NCBI RefSeq assembly: GCF_001449115.1
Contig: NZ_LAIJ01000002.1
Span: forward strand, 62,001 to 126,000
DNA length: 64,000 nucleotides
Direction: 5' to 3'
Source: Occallatibacter gabretensis
GTDB lineage: Bacteria > Acidobacteriota > Terriglobia > Terriglobales > Acidobacteriaceae
The position numbers were made by a program, and so were the translations under genes. The first letter of the stretch is position 1. Each line of letters begins with the position of its first letter. Under the pieces are notes generated by a model. That model made no database searches. It saw only the letters and a program-made list of their open reading frames with translations, and had not been told where the DNA came from. Shown piece after piece: positions 1-7,151 of the stretch.

Positions 1-150
1 TATTTCTGCACGAATTGGAGTCAAAAAGTGCAATTTCGCCGCATTTTGACCGCATTTTCGCACCCTTTTTTCAGTCAAAAATGATCCGCAAATACCAATA
101 AATAAATAACTTAGAATCGATGTCGACCGCAAAATACACGATTTTTCCCC

Positions 151-183
151 GGTACAGATTCTGTAAATCTTTAATTCTGTACC
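151..183. repeat. inverted repeat GGTACAGA...TCTGTACC
   Basis: Perfect 8-bp arms at 151-158 and 176-183 are separated by a 17-nt AT-rich centre. There is no T-run directly after the second arm, so this does not look like a standard intrinsic terminator. It could be an operator or a terminator-like hairpin of a gene to the left. Confidence 0.4.
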
Positions 184-272
184 CCGTCTGAATCGCATAC
201 TGGGTAGCCTCAGCAGCAATTTTTCGCCTCTGATTGAACTAAAACTTGATTTAGTGAGTAGAAAAAATAAAT

Positions 273-341
273 AAAGTTAAAAATATAACTTGTAATTCTC
301 ACGAAAGTTAACTAAAGTTCTCTTGTCAAGCAGGAAACTTT
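273..341 (+). promoter_or_regulatory. AAAGTT repeats and AGTTAACT palindrome before the DUF2089 operon
   Basis: AAAGTT occurs at 273-278, 304-309 and 314-319, and its reverse (AACTTT) at 335-340. The 8-bp palindrome AGTTAACT lies at 306-313. A ribosome-binding site (AGGAAA, 332-337) precedes the ATG at 342. The repeated words could be binding sites of the adjacent DUF2089 regulator; that is inference only. Confidence 0.35.
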
Positions 342-740
342 ATGACTATCCATGACAAAACGATCGCCGAATGGCAGGAACTCCTCCGCATCGCCCAGGG
401 CAGCTCGCTAGTCGTCGAGCGCGTCCGCATCCCGGAGAAGGGAATCGCGGTGGAAGGGGCATTCACCCTTCCCCAGCTTGCCCGGCTTAGCCTGGAGGAT
501 CAGGTCTTCATCGTCGCCTTCCTCCGCTCTCACGGCTCCATCAAGGAGATGGAACAGGTCTTCGGCCAAAGCTACCCAACCATCAAGGCTCGTCTGACCC
601 GCATCGCCGGCCAGCTCGAATTTGTCGACAATAACCCCGCCCCCGCCCGGACAGAGGTTCGGTCGGATGTTCTCGATCGGCTCAACCGCGGCGAGATCTC
701 GCCGGACGAGGCCATTCAGGCTCTGGAGGGAGTGCAATGA
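342..740 (+). CDS. DUF2089 family protein, probable transcriptional regulator
   Basis: This 132-residue protein matches the DUF2089 pattern: a central helix-turn-helix-like stretch (LSLEDQVFIVAFLRSHGSIK, about residues 50-69, then YPTIKARL) followed by a C-terminal SHOCT-like helical hairpin (DVLDRLNRGEISPDEAIQAL, about 109-128). The HTH-like part suggests DNA binding; no target is known. The start has a good AGGAAA ribosome-binding site. Its stop overlaps the next start by 4 bp (ATGA), so the two are translationally coupled. It heads an operon of four small genes, three of which carry the same C- or N-terminal hairpin, hinting that the products interact or respond to one signal. Family assignment is from recall of motifs. 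Confidence 0.8.
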   Translation: MTIHDKTIAEWQELLRIAQGSSLVVERVRIPEKGIAVEGAFTLPQLARLSLEDQVFIVAFLRSHGSIKEMEQVFGQSYPTIKARLTRIAGQLEFVDNNPAPARTEVRSDVLDRLNRGEISPDEAIQALEGVQ

Positions 741-997
741 TTCCAACCGCCGCCATCGTCAGAATTCAAAGCCCGCACTGGCGCGGCTTCCGTCTCTGGA
801 TTCCGCTCTTTCTTCTCTGGATTCCCATCCTGTTGCTCTCGCCGCTGATCCTGCTTGTCCTTCTGGCCTGCTGCATAGCCGGGGGCATCGATTTCTTCTC
901 CGCCGTCGCCACCTTTTGGGGGCTGCTTGCCGGCCTGCGCGGCACCGATGTCCGCGTTGCCTCGAATGGCAGCCACGTGACTGTCAGCATTCTGTAG
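737..997 (+). CDS. small two-TM hydrophobic membrane protein
   Basis: This 86-residue protein consists largely of hydrophobic segment (about residues 21-62) preceded by a basic/aromatic N-terminus, with a short polar C-terminal tail; one long or two closely spaced membrane helices are likely. The first four bases overlap the stop of the DUF2089 gene, and the next gene follows after 11 bp, so it belongs to the same operon. No family was recognised. Its placement between a putative regulator and two SHOCT-like proteins suggests a membrane partner, perhaps a sensor or anchor; this is inference. Confidence 0.75.
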   Translation: MIPTAAIVRIQSPHWRGFRLWIPLFLLWIPILLLSPLILLVLLACCIAGGIDFFSAVATFWGLLAGLRGTDVRVASNGSHVTVSIL

Positions 998-1008
998 GAG
1001 TCGTCGTT

Positions 1009-1266
1009 ATGAATCAGTATGTACGCACTCTTTTATCGCTTGTGGCCGCCGGCCGCATGAGCTCCACCGAGGCCGAGCGATGGCTTGCGGCTAGCCGCGA
1101 AGAACGGCTCGCGCGCAGCGAGAACCGTTGGATTTTTACCGCTCTGGTCGCTGCGGTGCTGGTGCAGTTCTGGCCGGCTGTTACAACCGTTTCGCAGTGG
1201 ACAGCGACACAATTGCCCCAGGCGCTCACGCACCTGCAGCACGTACTTTCATTCTTTGCCGCATAG
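1009..1266 (+). CDS. small membrane protein with N-terminal SHOCT-like hairpin
   Basis: This 85-residue protein starts at ATG 1009 after an AGGAG site at 997-1001; a longer frame begins at 622 but would run through both upstream genes and is rejected. Residues 5-23 (RTLLSLVAAGRMSSTEAERWL around the core) form the same short helical hairpin seen at the end of the DUF2089 protein and at the start of the next protein. Residues about 36-58 form a single membrane helix. No known function. The architecture, hairpin outside the membrane plus one TM helix, suits a membrane-tethered partner of the other hairpin proteins in this operon. Confidence 0.75.
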   Translation: MNQYVRTLLSLVAAGRMSSTEAERWLAASREERLARSENRWIFTALVAAVLVQFWPAVTTVSQWTATQLPQALTHLQHVLSFFAA

Positions 1267-1279
1267 CAGGAGGAACTTT

Positions 1280-1759
1280 ATGAACGAACATCGCAGACAG
1301 ATTCTGGAGATGCTGGCCGCCGGGAAGATTACCGCCGAGCAGGCGGAAAAGCTTCTCACCGCCATTGAACCTGAACATACAAGCGTTCCGGTTGGCGAAT
1401 ACGCCGGCACCATTGGCGGAGCCACCGCAGCGCCCGCCGCCACCATCAAAACGCGCGCCAAATATCTGCGCGTGCTGGTTGAGGCCGACGAGTCCAGGAC
1501 TGGAAAGAAGGGCCTGAGCACGGTCAACGTCCGCGTACCGATGCAGCTTCTGCGCGCCGGCGTGCGCCTTGCCGCGCTGATTCCTCAACAGGCTCACAAC
1601 CAGTTTGACGAAGCTCTTAGCCGCCACGGCGTTCCGCTCACGCTCTCGCAGATCAAACCTGAAAATCTCGAAGAGTTGGTAGATCACCTTGAAGACCTGA
1701 CCGTAGAGATGAACGGCGCGGAAGGCAACAAGGCCAAGGTGCGCGTCTTCTGCGAGTAG
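1280..1759 (+). CDS. SHOCT-like domain protein (YvlB-like N-terminus)
   Basis: This 159-residue protein starts at ATG 1280, preceded by AGGAGG (1269-1274). The N-terminus (QILEMLAAGKITAEQAEKLL, residues 7-26) is a clear SHOCT-like hairpin, as in YvlB/LiaX-related proteins. After a low-complexity Ala/Thr linker (about 35-60) comes a mixed alpha/beta region with the motif STVNVRVPMQLLRAG, resembling the conserved segment following such hairpins in DUF2089-associated proteins. It ends in a basic/acidic tail. It is the last gene of the four-gene operon. In Firmicutes similar proteins are tied to envelope-stress responses; whether that applies here is unknown. Confidence 0.7.
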   Translation: MNEHRRQILEMLAAGKITAEQAEKLLTAIEPEHTSVPVGEYAGTIGGATAAPAATIKTRAKYLRVLVEADESRTGKKGLSTVNVRVPMQLLRAGVRLAALIPQQAHNQFDEALSRHGVPLTLSQIKPENLEELVDHLEDLTVEMNGAEGNKAKVRVFCE

Positions 1760-1834
1760 GCACGAGGACTCGGCAACGCTCTCTCCATCGTTTGGTGGAT
1801 GGTCTCCCGCGATTGGCAATCTAGACTTGCGGCC

Positions 1835-2899
1835 ATGAGCATTCCTACGGAACCCATTGGCAGCATTCCCCGTTCGCCCGAACTCCTGCAATCGATTCAA
1901 GCCCACGCGGCAGGCCGCGTCTCCGCCGCCGAACTTGAAACGGCCTATGAAGATGCGGTGCGCGACACACTTCGCCGCTTTGAATCGACTGGTTCGCCGG
2001 TCATCACCGATGGGGAGCAGAGAAAATCGAGCTTCGCAACCTATCCGCTTGAGGGTCTGACTAATCTCGCACCAGATGGCGCTGTGATTCCCTTCAAGGA
2101 CGGCCACACGCGCCAGTTGCCCCGGCTTGCGCAAGGACCGTTTCGTTACGGCAAGTTCGCAGGCGAGTATTTACAACGCGCCAAGCCGCTGGCTACGCGG
2201 CCGATGAAGCAGGCTGTGATTTCGGCCTCAGCACTGAGCCTGCTGTATCCCGCTGACGGGATCGCGGGTTACTCGCGGGAAGCGTTCGTTGAAGATCTAA
2301 TCAACGAAGCGGTTTCCGATATCGTCTCCGCATTTTATGCCGGAGCGGAGACGGTGCAGATTGACTTTACCGAGGGGCGACTTTCGCTCAAGCTTGATCC
2401 GAGCGGCGGACTGCTGCGCAGCTTTGTGGATCTCAACAACCGGGTGCTTGATCGATTCAACGATACGGAGCGTGCGCGGATTGGCGTGCATGTCTGCCCC
2501 GGAGGAGATCATGATTCCACGCACTCGGCGGATGTGGACTATGCCGGCCTGCTGCCTTCGTTGTTTGCGATGCATGCGGGACGTTTTTATCTGCAACTGG
2601 CCAGCGAGGCTGATCGCCCACGTGTGTTGCGCATGATTGCCGAACTGGCAGACAAGAGCCACAAAATTTTTGTGGGCGTGATCGATCCGATATCTCCTCG
2701 CGTTGAGACCGCGGAAGAGGTGCGCGATCGAGTCCTCGAAGCTGCGTCGATTCTTGCTCCGGAGCGGCTTGGGACAACGGATGACTGCGGCTTTTCGCCT
2801 TTCACGGACGACACATCGACTGCGCGGGATATTGCTTTTGCCAAGATTCGCGCGCGTGTGGAGGGAACGGCTCTTGCCGCTGCGGAACTGGGGCTCTAA
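1835..2899 (+). CDS. MetE C-terminal-like (cobalamin-independent methionine synthase family) protein
   Basis: This 354-residue TIM-barrel protein of the MetE C-terminal/UROD-like superfamily lacks the N-terminal half of true MetE. ATG 1835 (MSIPTEPIGSIPRSPEL) is chosen because the family begins with this T-E-x-I-G-S-x-P-R signature; an upstream GTG/ATG would add twelve unlikely residues. Zinc-ligand-like residues are visible: the HxC pair in GVHVCPGGDHD and the late Cys in DDCGFSPF. The acidic ligand expected between them is not obvious (FYLQLASE instead of an E-rich strand). It probably transfers a methyl group to a thiol, but substrate and donor are unknown. It stands alone, ending 10 bp before the convergent kdpD-like gene. 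Confidence 0.8.
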   Translation: MSIPTEPIGSIPRSPELLQSIQAHAAGRVSAAELETAYEDAVRDTLRRFESTGSPVITDGEQRKSSFATYPLEGLTNLAPDGAVIPFKDGHTRQLPRLAQGPFRYGKFAGEYLQRAKPLATRPMKQAVISASALSLLYPADGIAGYSREAFVEDLINEAVSDIVSAFYAGAETVQIDFTEGRLSLKLDPSGGLLRSFVDLNNRVLDRFNDTERARIGVHVCPGGDHDSTHSADVDYAGLLPSLFAMHAGRFYLQLASEADRPRVLRMIAELADKSHKIFVGVIDPISPRVETAEEVRDRVLEAASILAPERLGTTDDCGFSPFTDDTSTARDIAFAKIRARVEGTALAAAELGL

Positions 2900-2909
2900 G
2901 CGAAGAAGC

Positions 2910-4034
2910 TTACGCGCGTTTTAACGGCTTGTGCATGGGGACTACCTGAACAGTGACGTCCCGCACCTCAGAGAGGAACCGGTTGAGCACGGAGCCACGC
3001 AGCAGAATATCCAGCCGTGACCGTGCCGACTGGCCGAAGACGACGTGCGTAATACTCTCCTGCTGCGCATAGCGGATGAGTGCATTCGAGACGTTCTTGT
3101 CGACGAGGTTCACCACTTTTGCGCCGAGATCACGGCCCATGCGCTCGTATTCCTCCAGCCGCTGATGCGCCTCCGGGTCACCGTGGCCTTTGTCGTCAGT
3201 AGGTCGGGAGACGTACACGGCATACCAGTTTGTCGAAAGCCTGCCGGCAATACGCGCACCCACGCGCAGAAGGCGCTCGCCGCCTGGACGCGGCGTGAGG
3301 CAGACCATCACCTTCTCCGGAACGGATGCCTGCTCCCAGCCGCGCGAACGGCGAAACTCGGCCTCGCGGTTGGATACCTGTTCAGCAGTGGTTCGAAGGG
3401 AGAGCTCACGCAGCAGATTCAGGTTCCCGATGCGGAAGAAGTTGGCGAGCGACTGCTCTACTTTTTCGGGTGCGTAAATCTTGCCCTGGCGAAGGCGATT
3501 TCGCAGCTCATTGACCGTGACATCGACGTTTACAACTTCGTCTGCGCGCTTCAGGAAGTTGTCCGGGACCGTTTCGCGGATAACTGTATTCGCTGAGCTG
3601 TTGACAGCGTCATTCAGCGTTTCAAGATGCTGAATGTTTACGGCGGTCATGACGTTAATGCCTGCGTTCAGCAGGTCCAGAACATCTTCATAACGCTTGC
3701 GGTTCCTGCTGCCCGGCACATTGGTGTGCGCTAGCTCATCAACTACCACGGTATTGGGATGCCGCGCCAGGATGGCATCGACGTCCATCTCTTTGAGCTC
3801 TACGCCGCGATAGGGGATGACGTGTTGTGCAATTATCTCGAGATCGCGGATGCGCTCCTCGGTCTCCTTGCGGCCATGCGTTTCTACGAGGCCAATGACG
3901 ACATTGATGCCTTGTTCCTTGAGCAAATAAGCGTCGTTCAGCATGGTGTAGGTTTTGCCCACGCCGGGTGCCGCGCCAATGTAAATGCGAAGGTTACCTT
4001 GTTCAGGTTTGGGATCGAGCTGGAGTTCGGCCAT
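2910..4034 (-). CDS. stand-alone KdpD N-terminal sensor domain with USP domain
   Basis: This 374-residue protein corresponds to the cytoplasmic N-terminal half of KdpD: the KdpD domain with Walker A (GAAPGVGKT, residues 20-28) and Walker B-like VVDELAHTNVPGSRN (about 95-110), then a universal-stress-protein (USP) domain from about residue 245, ending in a G-x9-S-type nucleotide-binding segment (VVFGQSARSRLDILLRGSV). The DUF4118 membrane region and kinase are absent. Such short KdpD proteins are known in cyanobacteria and acidobacteria. The gene follows a PAS histidine kinase by 6 bp, so the pair may act as a split KdpD, but no kdpFABC or kdpE gene is in the window. Confidence 0.88.
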   Translation of the reverse strand: MAELQLDPKPEQGNLRIYIGAAPGVGKTYTMLNDAYLLKEQGINVVIGLVETHGRKETEERIRDLEIIAQHVIPYRGVELKEMDVDAILARHPNTVVVDELAHTNVPGSRNRKRYEDVLDLLNAGINVMTAVNIQHLETLNDAVNSSANTVIRETVPDNFLKRADEVVNVDVTVNELRNRLRQGKIYAPEKVEQSLANFFRIGNLNLLRELSLRTTAEQVSNREAEFRRSRGWEQASVPEKVMVCLTPRPGGERLLRVGARIAGRLSTNWYAVYVSRPTDDKGHGDPEAHQRLEEYERMGRDLGAKVVNLVDKNVSNALIRYAQQESITHVVFGQSARSRLDILLRGSVLNRFLSEVRDVTVQVVPMHKPLKRA

Positions 4035-4040
4035 GCGGAC

Positions 4041-5450
4041 TTAACCCACCTCGACTGGATGACGGACGGCTTCCACCGTGGCCACGGGTAGGGTGAAGCG
4101 AAACGTGGTGCCCTGGCCGAGCCGGCTCTCGACGGCAATCTGGCCGCCCAGAGATTCGACGAGACGACGCACGAGCGCTAGGCCCATGCCGGTGCCGCTC
4201 TCGGAAGAGGCATTGAAGCGGTCGAAGATGGTTGCGAGGCGGTCGGCCTCAATGCCGCGACCGGCGTCGCGCACCGTGAACTGGACAAAGTTTTTGAGCT
4301 CTTCGGCAGCGAGCAGGATTTCGCCCTCCGGGGGCGTGAAGCGAATCGCATTTGCCAGGAGATTATCGAAGATCGAGCGCACAGCTCGGCGGTCCGCGCG
4401 GATGAAGGAGAGATCCGCGTAGGCCTGAATCTCAATGTGGACCTTCTTCTGCGTAGCCGGATCGGCGTAGCGGTCATCGACTTCCTGCAGCAGCGCGATG
4501 GGCCGCAGGTTTTCGAGCTTCATTTCGCGCTTGCCTGTGTCGATCTCCGCCACTTCAATCAGGTCGGCCATGAGGTCGTCGAGGATCTGCGCCTCGCGAC
4601 TGGCATCTGTGACCAGCTCGGCCTGCAAAGGGGAAAGATCGCCGGCAAAGCCCTGGCCAATGGCGTAGAGCCCACGGCGCAACTGGAGCAGTGGATCGCG
4701 CAGCTTGCGGCTGGCTACGGCAATGAACTGCGTCTTGAAGCGATCGGTGTTTTGCACTGCGGTGACGTCTTCGAGCGTAGTAACTGCGCCGAGCAGGCGG
4801 CCTTCGGTGTCGCGCATGGGCGTGGCGCGGAGGCGATAGCTGCGGTCATGCTGGCCGATGCGCATGGGCAGCACGGCGGAGTCGCCTTCGGCGGCGATGG
4901 GCTTCTGCATAGCGACGGCATCGCGAATGGCAGAGAGAATCTTGTCTCCGCCAGGAGTGTTTGTGAGCGCCATGCGGTCGGTAGACGAAGGGCCCAGAAG
5001 CTCGGCGGCAGATTGATTCACCTTGAGCAGATGGCCTTTTGCGTCAGTAACGATGATCGGTTCAAAGATGGATTGCAGTACGGCGTCTGAGAGCTGAAAC
5101 TCCATCTGCCGCCGGCCGGCATCGGACTCACGCAGTTCGCGCAGCCGTACCGCCAGCCGGTTGATTTCGGCGGCGAGCACTCCGGCGCTGTCGCGTCCGG
5201 CCCACGTTGAGCGATGTTCGAGATTTCCCTGAGCGATCTTGCGGGCGTCGTTGGCCAGCGTGCGAAGCGGCGCCAGGACTACAAGTACTGTAAGAATGGC
5301 CAGCGCAATTGCGGCTGCGGGCAGGGCAATGGCAAGTGTGTGATGCCCTGCTGTTGCCAGTGCTCCGCGGGCTGCTAGTGCTAGCCATAGCGTTAGCCCA
5401 GCCAGCGCCGCGCAGCCCAGAATCAATCGTTGTGTGAGGCTTAGCATCAT
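4041..5450 (-). CDS. HAMP-PAS sensor histidine kinase with Arg in place of the phospho-acceptor His
   Basis: This 469-residue protein has two TM helices (about 7-27 and 38-60), a HAMP-like segment (61-112), a PAS domain (about 118-235), a dimerisation region and an HATPase domain (from about 350). The N box (FDNLLANAIRF), G1 (DAGRGIE) and G2 (GTGMGLALVRRL) are present. The H box reads FIAVASRKLRDPLLQL: the expected His is Arg248 (codon at 4707-4709, CGC on the coding strand, one base from CAC). Canonical His phosphorylation should therefore be impossible, although ATP binding looks intact. It precedes the stand-alone KdpD gene by 6 bp. No response regulator lies nearby. Confidence 0.85.
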   Translation of the reverse strand: MMLSLTQRLILGCAALAGLTLWLALAARGALATAGHHTLAIALPAAAIALAILTVLVVLAPLRTLANDARKIAQGNLEHRSTWAGRDSAGVLAAEINRLAVRLRELRESDAGRRQMEFQLSDAVLQSIFEPIIVTDAKGHLLKVNQSAAELLGPSSTDRMALTNTPGGDKILSAIRDAVAMQKPIAAEGDSAVLPMRIGQHDRSYRLRATPMRDTEGRLLGAVTTLEDVTAVQNTDRFKTQFIAVASRKLRDPLLQLRRGLYAIGQGFAGDLSPLQAELVTDASREAQILDDLMADLIEVAEIDTGKREMKLENLRPIALLQEVDDRYADPATQKKVHIEIQAYADLSFIRADRRAVRSIFDNLLANAIRFTPPEGEILLAAEELKNFVQFTVRDAGRGIEADRLATIFDRFNASSESGTGMGLALVRRLVESLGGQIAVESRLGQGTTFRFTLPVATVEAVRHPVEVG

Positions 5451-5502
5451 CCGCGAATCTCAGTCTCTATAGTATGCGGATTGCCAACTCGCGGGGAGTC
5501 GC

Positions 5503-7089
5503 TTATGGAATGCGACAGACGCTGAGGCGGTCGTTATGCCAGGGACACGCCATGCCGGAAGCCTGCTGGTTGGCCACCAAAACCCAATCCACGCCGAATT
5601 TTGATTTCAACTGCTGGAAGTCTGCGCGGCCAAATTGGTTCCAGCCCTCCTCAGCGCGCGTCTGGTCGTACCACATCTGGCCGAGTTCGGGGACCTTGGT
5701 GATGACAGCGGTGTCCTTGATGGCGTCTGCCAGAGCGCTTCGCTCCGCGAGAGCGCGGAAGCTGTGGTAATCCTCATCTGGTGCGGCCATGTAATGCGGA
5801 TCGAGCGCGAAATAGGCGTCCTGGGGAGTGTTCTGGCGAATCCATGTGAAGGCCTGCAACCAGGGATTGCGCGAACCTGCCGCGGGTAGTTCGATGTGCT
5901 CTGTGCTGGCAAAGAGCTGACGTTGGGAGAAGTACATTCCTCCGTAAAACAACACCATGAATACGGCCCATCGCCATGCCTTGCCGCGAAGTGCGTACAT
6001 GCCCAGATAGGCTCCGCCGACGATTGCCATAAAGACGTAGATTAGATGAAGGAAGCGCATTGGCTCCAGCGCGCGGAAGCTCTGCAGAACCTCCGGCCCC
6101 TGCAGCACCATGGCCACGGACTGCTGAAAGATGCCGTAGATGCAGACCGCAAGCGCAAACAACGAGAGGTTGCTACGGCCTTGCCGCTTTGCCACGTAAT
6201 AGAGGACTCCGAAGAGAACGATTGGAGCGAGATCGCCGATCCACTCGTACCAGGTCCAGTCGTAAACGCGCAGCCAATGCCGTGTGCTCATGGCCTGGAG
6301 CAGGAACTTGCTCGGCGGCGCAAAGGCCCATCCAAACGGAATGAGAACCAGCGCGGAGGCCGGCACAGGAGCCTTCATCGGGCCTGATTCATAGCGAGTG
6401 AGCCACGCGCGCATACGTGCCCGGAACGGCTGATGCAGCACCAGACTAAGAATGCAGCTGAATGAGATTCCCAGCGCGCCCATTAACGGATGCATCACAA
6501 ACGCAACTGTCAACAGCGGAATGGCCTGCCAGCGTTTACGACGGAGAATCCGCTCCACAGCAAAGAGAACCAGCGCCGTTGCTGGATTTCGCGGGTGCAG
6601 ATACTGATCGGCTATATAGAGAGCTGTGCCCGCAACAGGCAGTGTCAGCATGGCGCCAAGCATGGCGATTCCGCCCCAGCGCGCTGAGGTCTCTTCGAAG
6701 AGCAAGCAGAGAATTCTCCATGCCGCCAGAACGATCAGAAAAATTGCAGTGGCATGAACCAGCAACTCGGCCCACGCTACGGGAAGTCCCGTAACCCGCA
6801 CCAGGTTCGCCATCCAGACATCGAAGAAGCTGGTCCGCATCTGCAGCATGAAGAAGGCGGCATCGTGCGGATAGAGAGCGGAATTGAGGTGCGCCTTGAC
6901 GGCAGGCAGGTAGACGGCATCATCCTCTGCGCCGGGGTGATACCCCATCGCTAGAAATCCAAGAAAGGAAAACAGGAGGACCGGCAGGATGGTGGTACGA
7001 CTTAAAAACCGGCGCAATCGAAAACTCCGTTCAAAAATCCGGCGGCTACACTCAGCAGACGCCACGGGTGGGAAAATCACGGCTCCCAA
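5503..7089 (-). CDS. polytopic membrane protein, DUF6798-like
   Basis: This roughly 528-residue integral membrane protein has about ten hydrophobic helices and a soluble C-terminal domain (about residues 400-528) rich in aromatic and acidic residues. The sequence around LHPRNPATAL and the N-terminal YHPGAEDDAVY recall the DUF6798 family, possibly a glycosyltransferase-like membrane fold (acidic pair after the first helix, as in GT-C enzymes). That assignment is tentative. The frame opens with TTG at 7089; internal GTG codons are possible and no convincing ribosome-binding site settles the start. It lies 62 bp downstream of a GT39-like gene, so both may serve a common envelope function. Confidence 0.7.
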   Translation of the reverse strand: MGAVIFPPVASAECSRRIFERSFRLRRFLSRTTILPVLLFSFLGFLAMGYHPGAEDDAVYLPAVKAHLNSALYPHDAAFFMLQMRTSFFDVWMANLVRVTGLPVAWAELLVHATAIFLIVLAAWRILCLLFEETSARWGGIAMLGAMLTLPVAGTALYIADQYLHPRNPATALVLFAVERILRRKRWQAIPLLTVAFVMHPLMGALGISFSCILSLVLHQPFRARMRAWLTRYESGPMKAPVPASALVLIPFGWAFAPPSKFLLQAMSTRHWLRVYDWTWYEWIGDLAPIVLFGVLYYVAKRQGRSNLSLFALAVCIYGIFQQSVAMVLQGPEVLQSFRALEPMRFLHLIYVFMAIVGGAYLGMYALRGKAWRWAVFMVLFYGGMYFSQRQLFASTEHIELPAAGSRNPWLQAFTWIRQNTPQDAYFALDPHYMAAPDEDYHSFRALAERSALADAIKDTAVITKVPELGQMWYDQTRAEEGWNQFGRADFQQLKSKFGVDWVLVANQQASGMACPWHNDRLSVCRIP

Positions 7090-7151
7090 ATTTAGACGAA
7101 TTATGCATTGTAGAGCCTACATAACTAAAGGGAATTCTAATGATTCATCAT

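Larger units (their letters stand above)
1..341. other. AT-rich intergenic leader, no gene seen
   Basis: No open frame of credible length or composition is visible on either strand. The stretch is clearly more AT-rich than the genes that follow and carries an 8-bp inverted repeat (151-183) and repeated AAAGTT words (273-319). It most likely holds the promoter and operators of the operon starting at 342, and possibly the 3' end signals of a gene left of the window. Confidence 0.6.

Noticed and set aside
622..1266. Long frame of 214 codons running through two upstream genes
   Set aside because: Its first two thirds overlap genes 342-740 and 737-997 in another frame; the AGGAG site and ATG at 1009 give a short clean protein.
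1226..2134. 302-codon minus-strand frame
   Set aside because: It covers parts of two plus-strand genes and lacks any recognisable domain.
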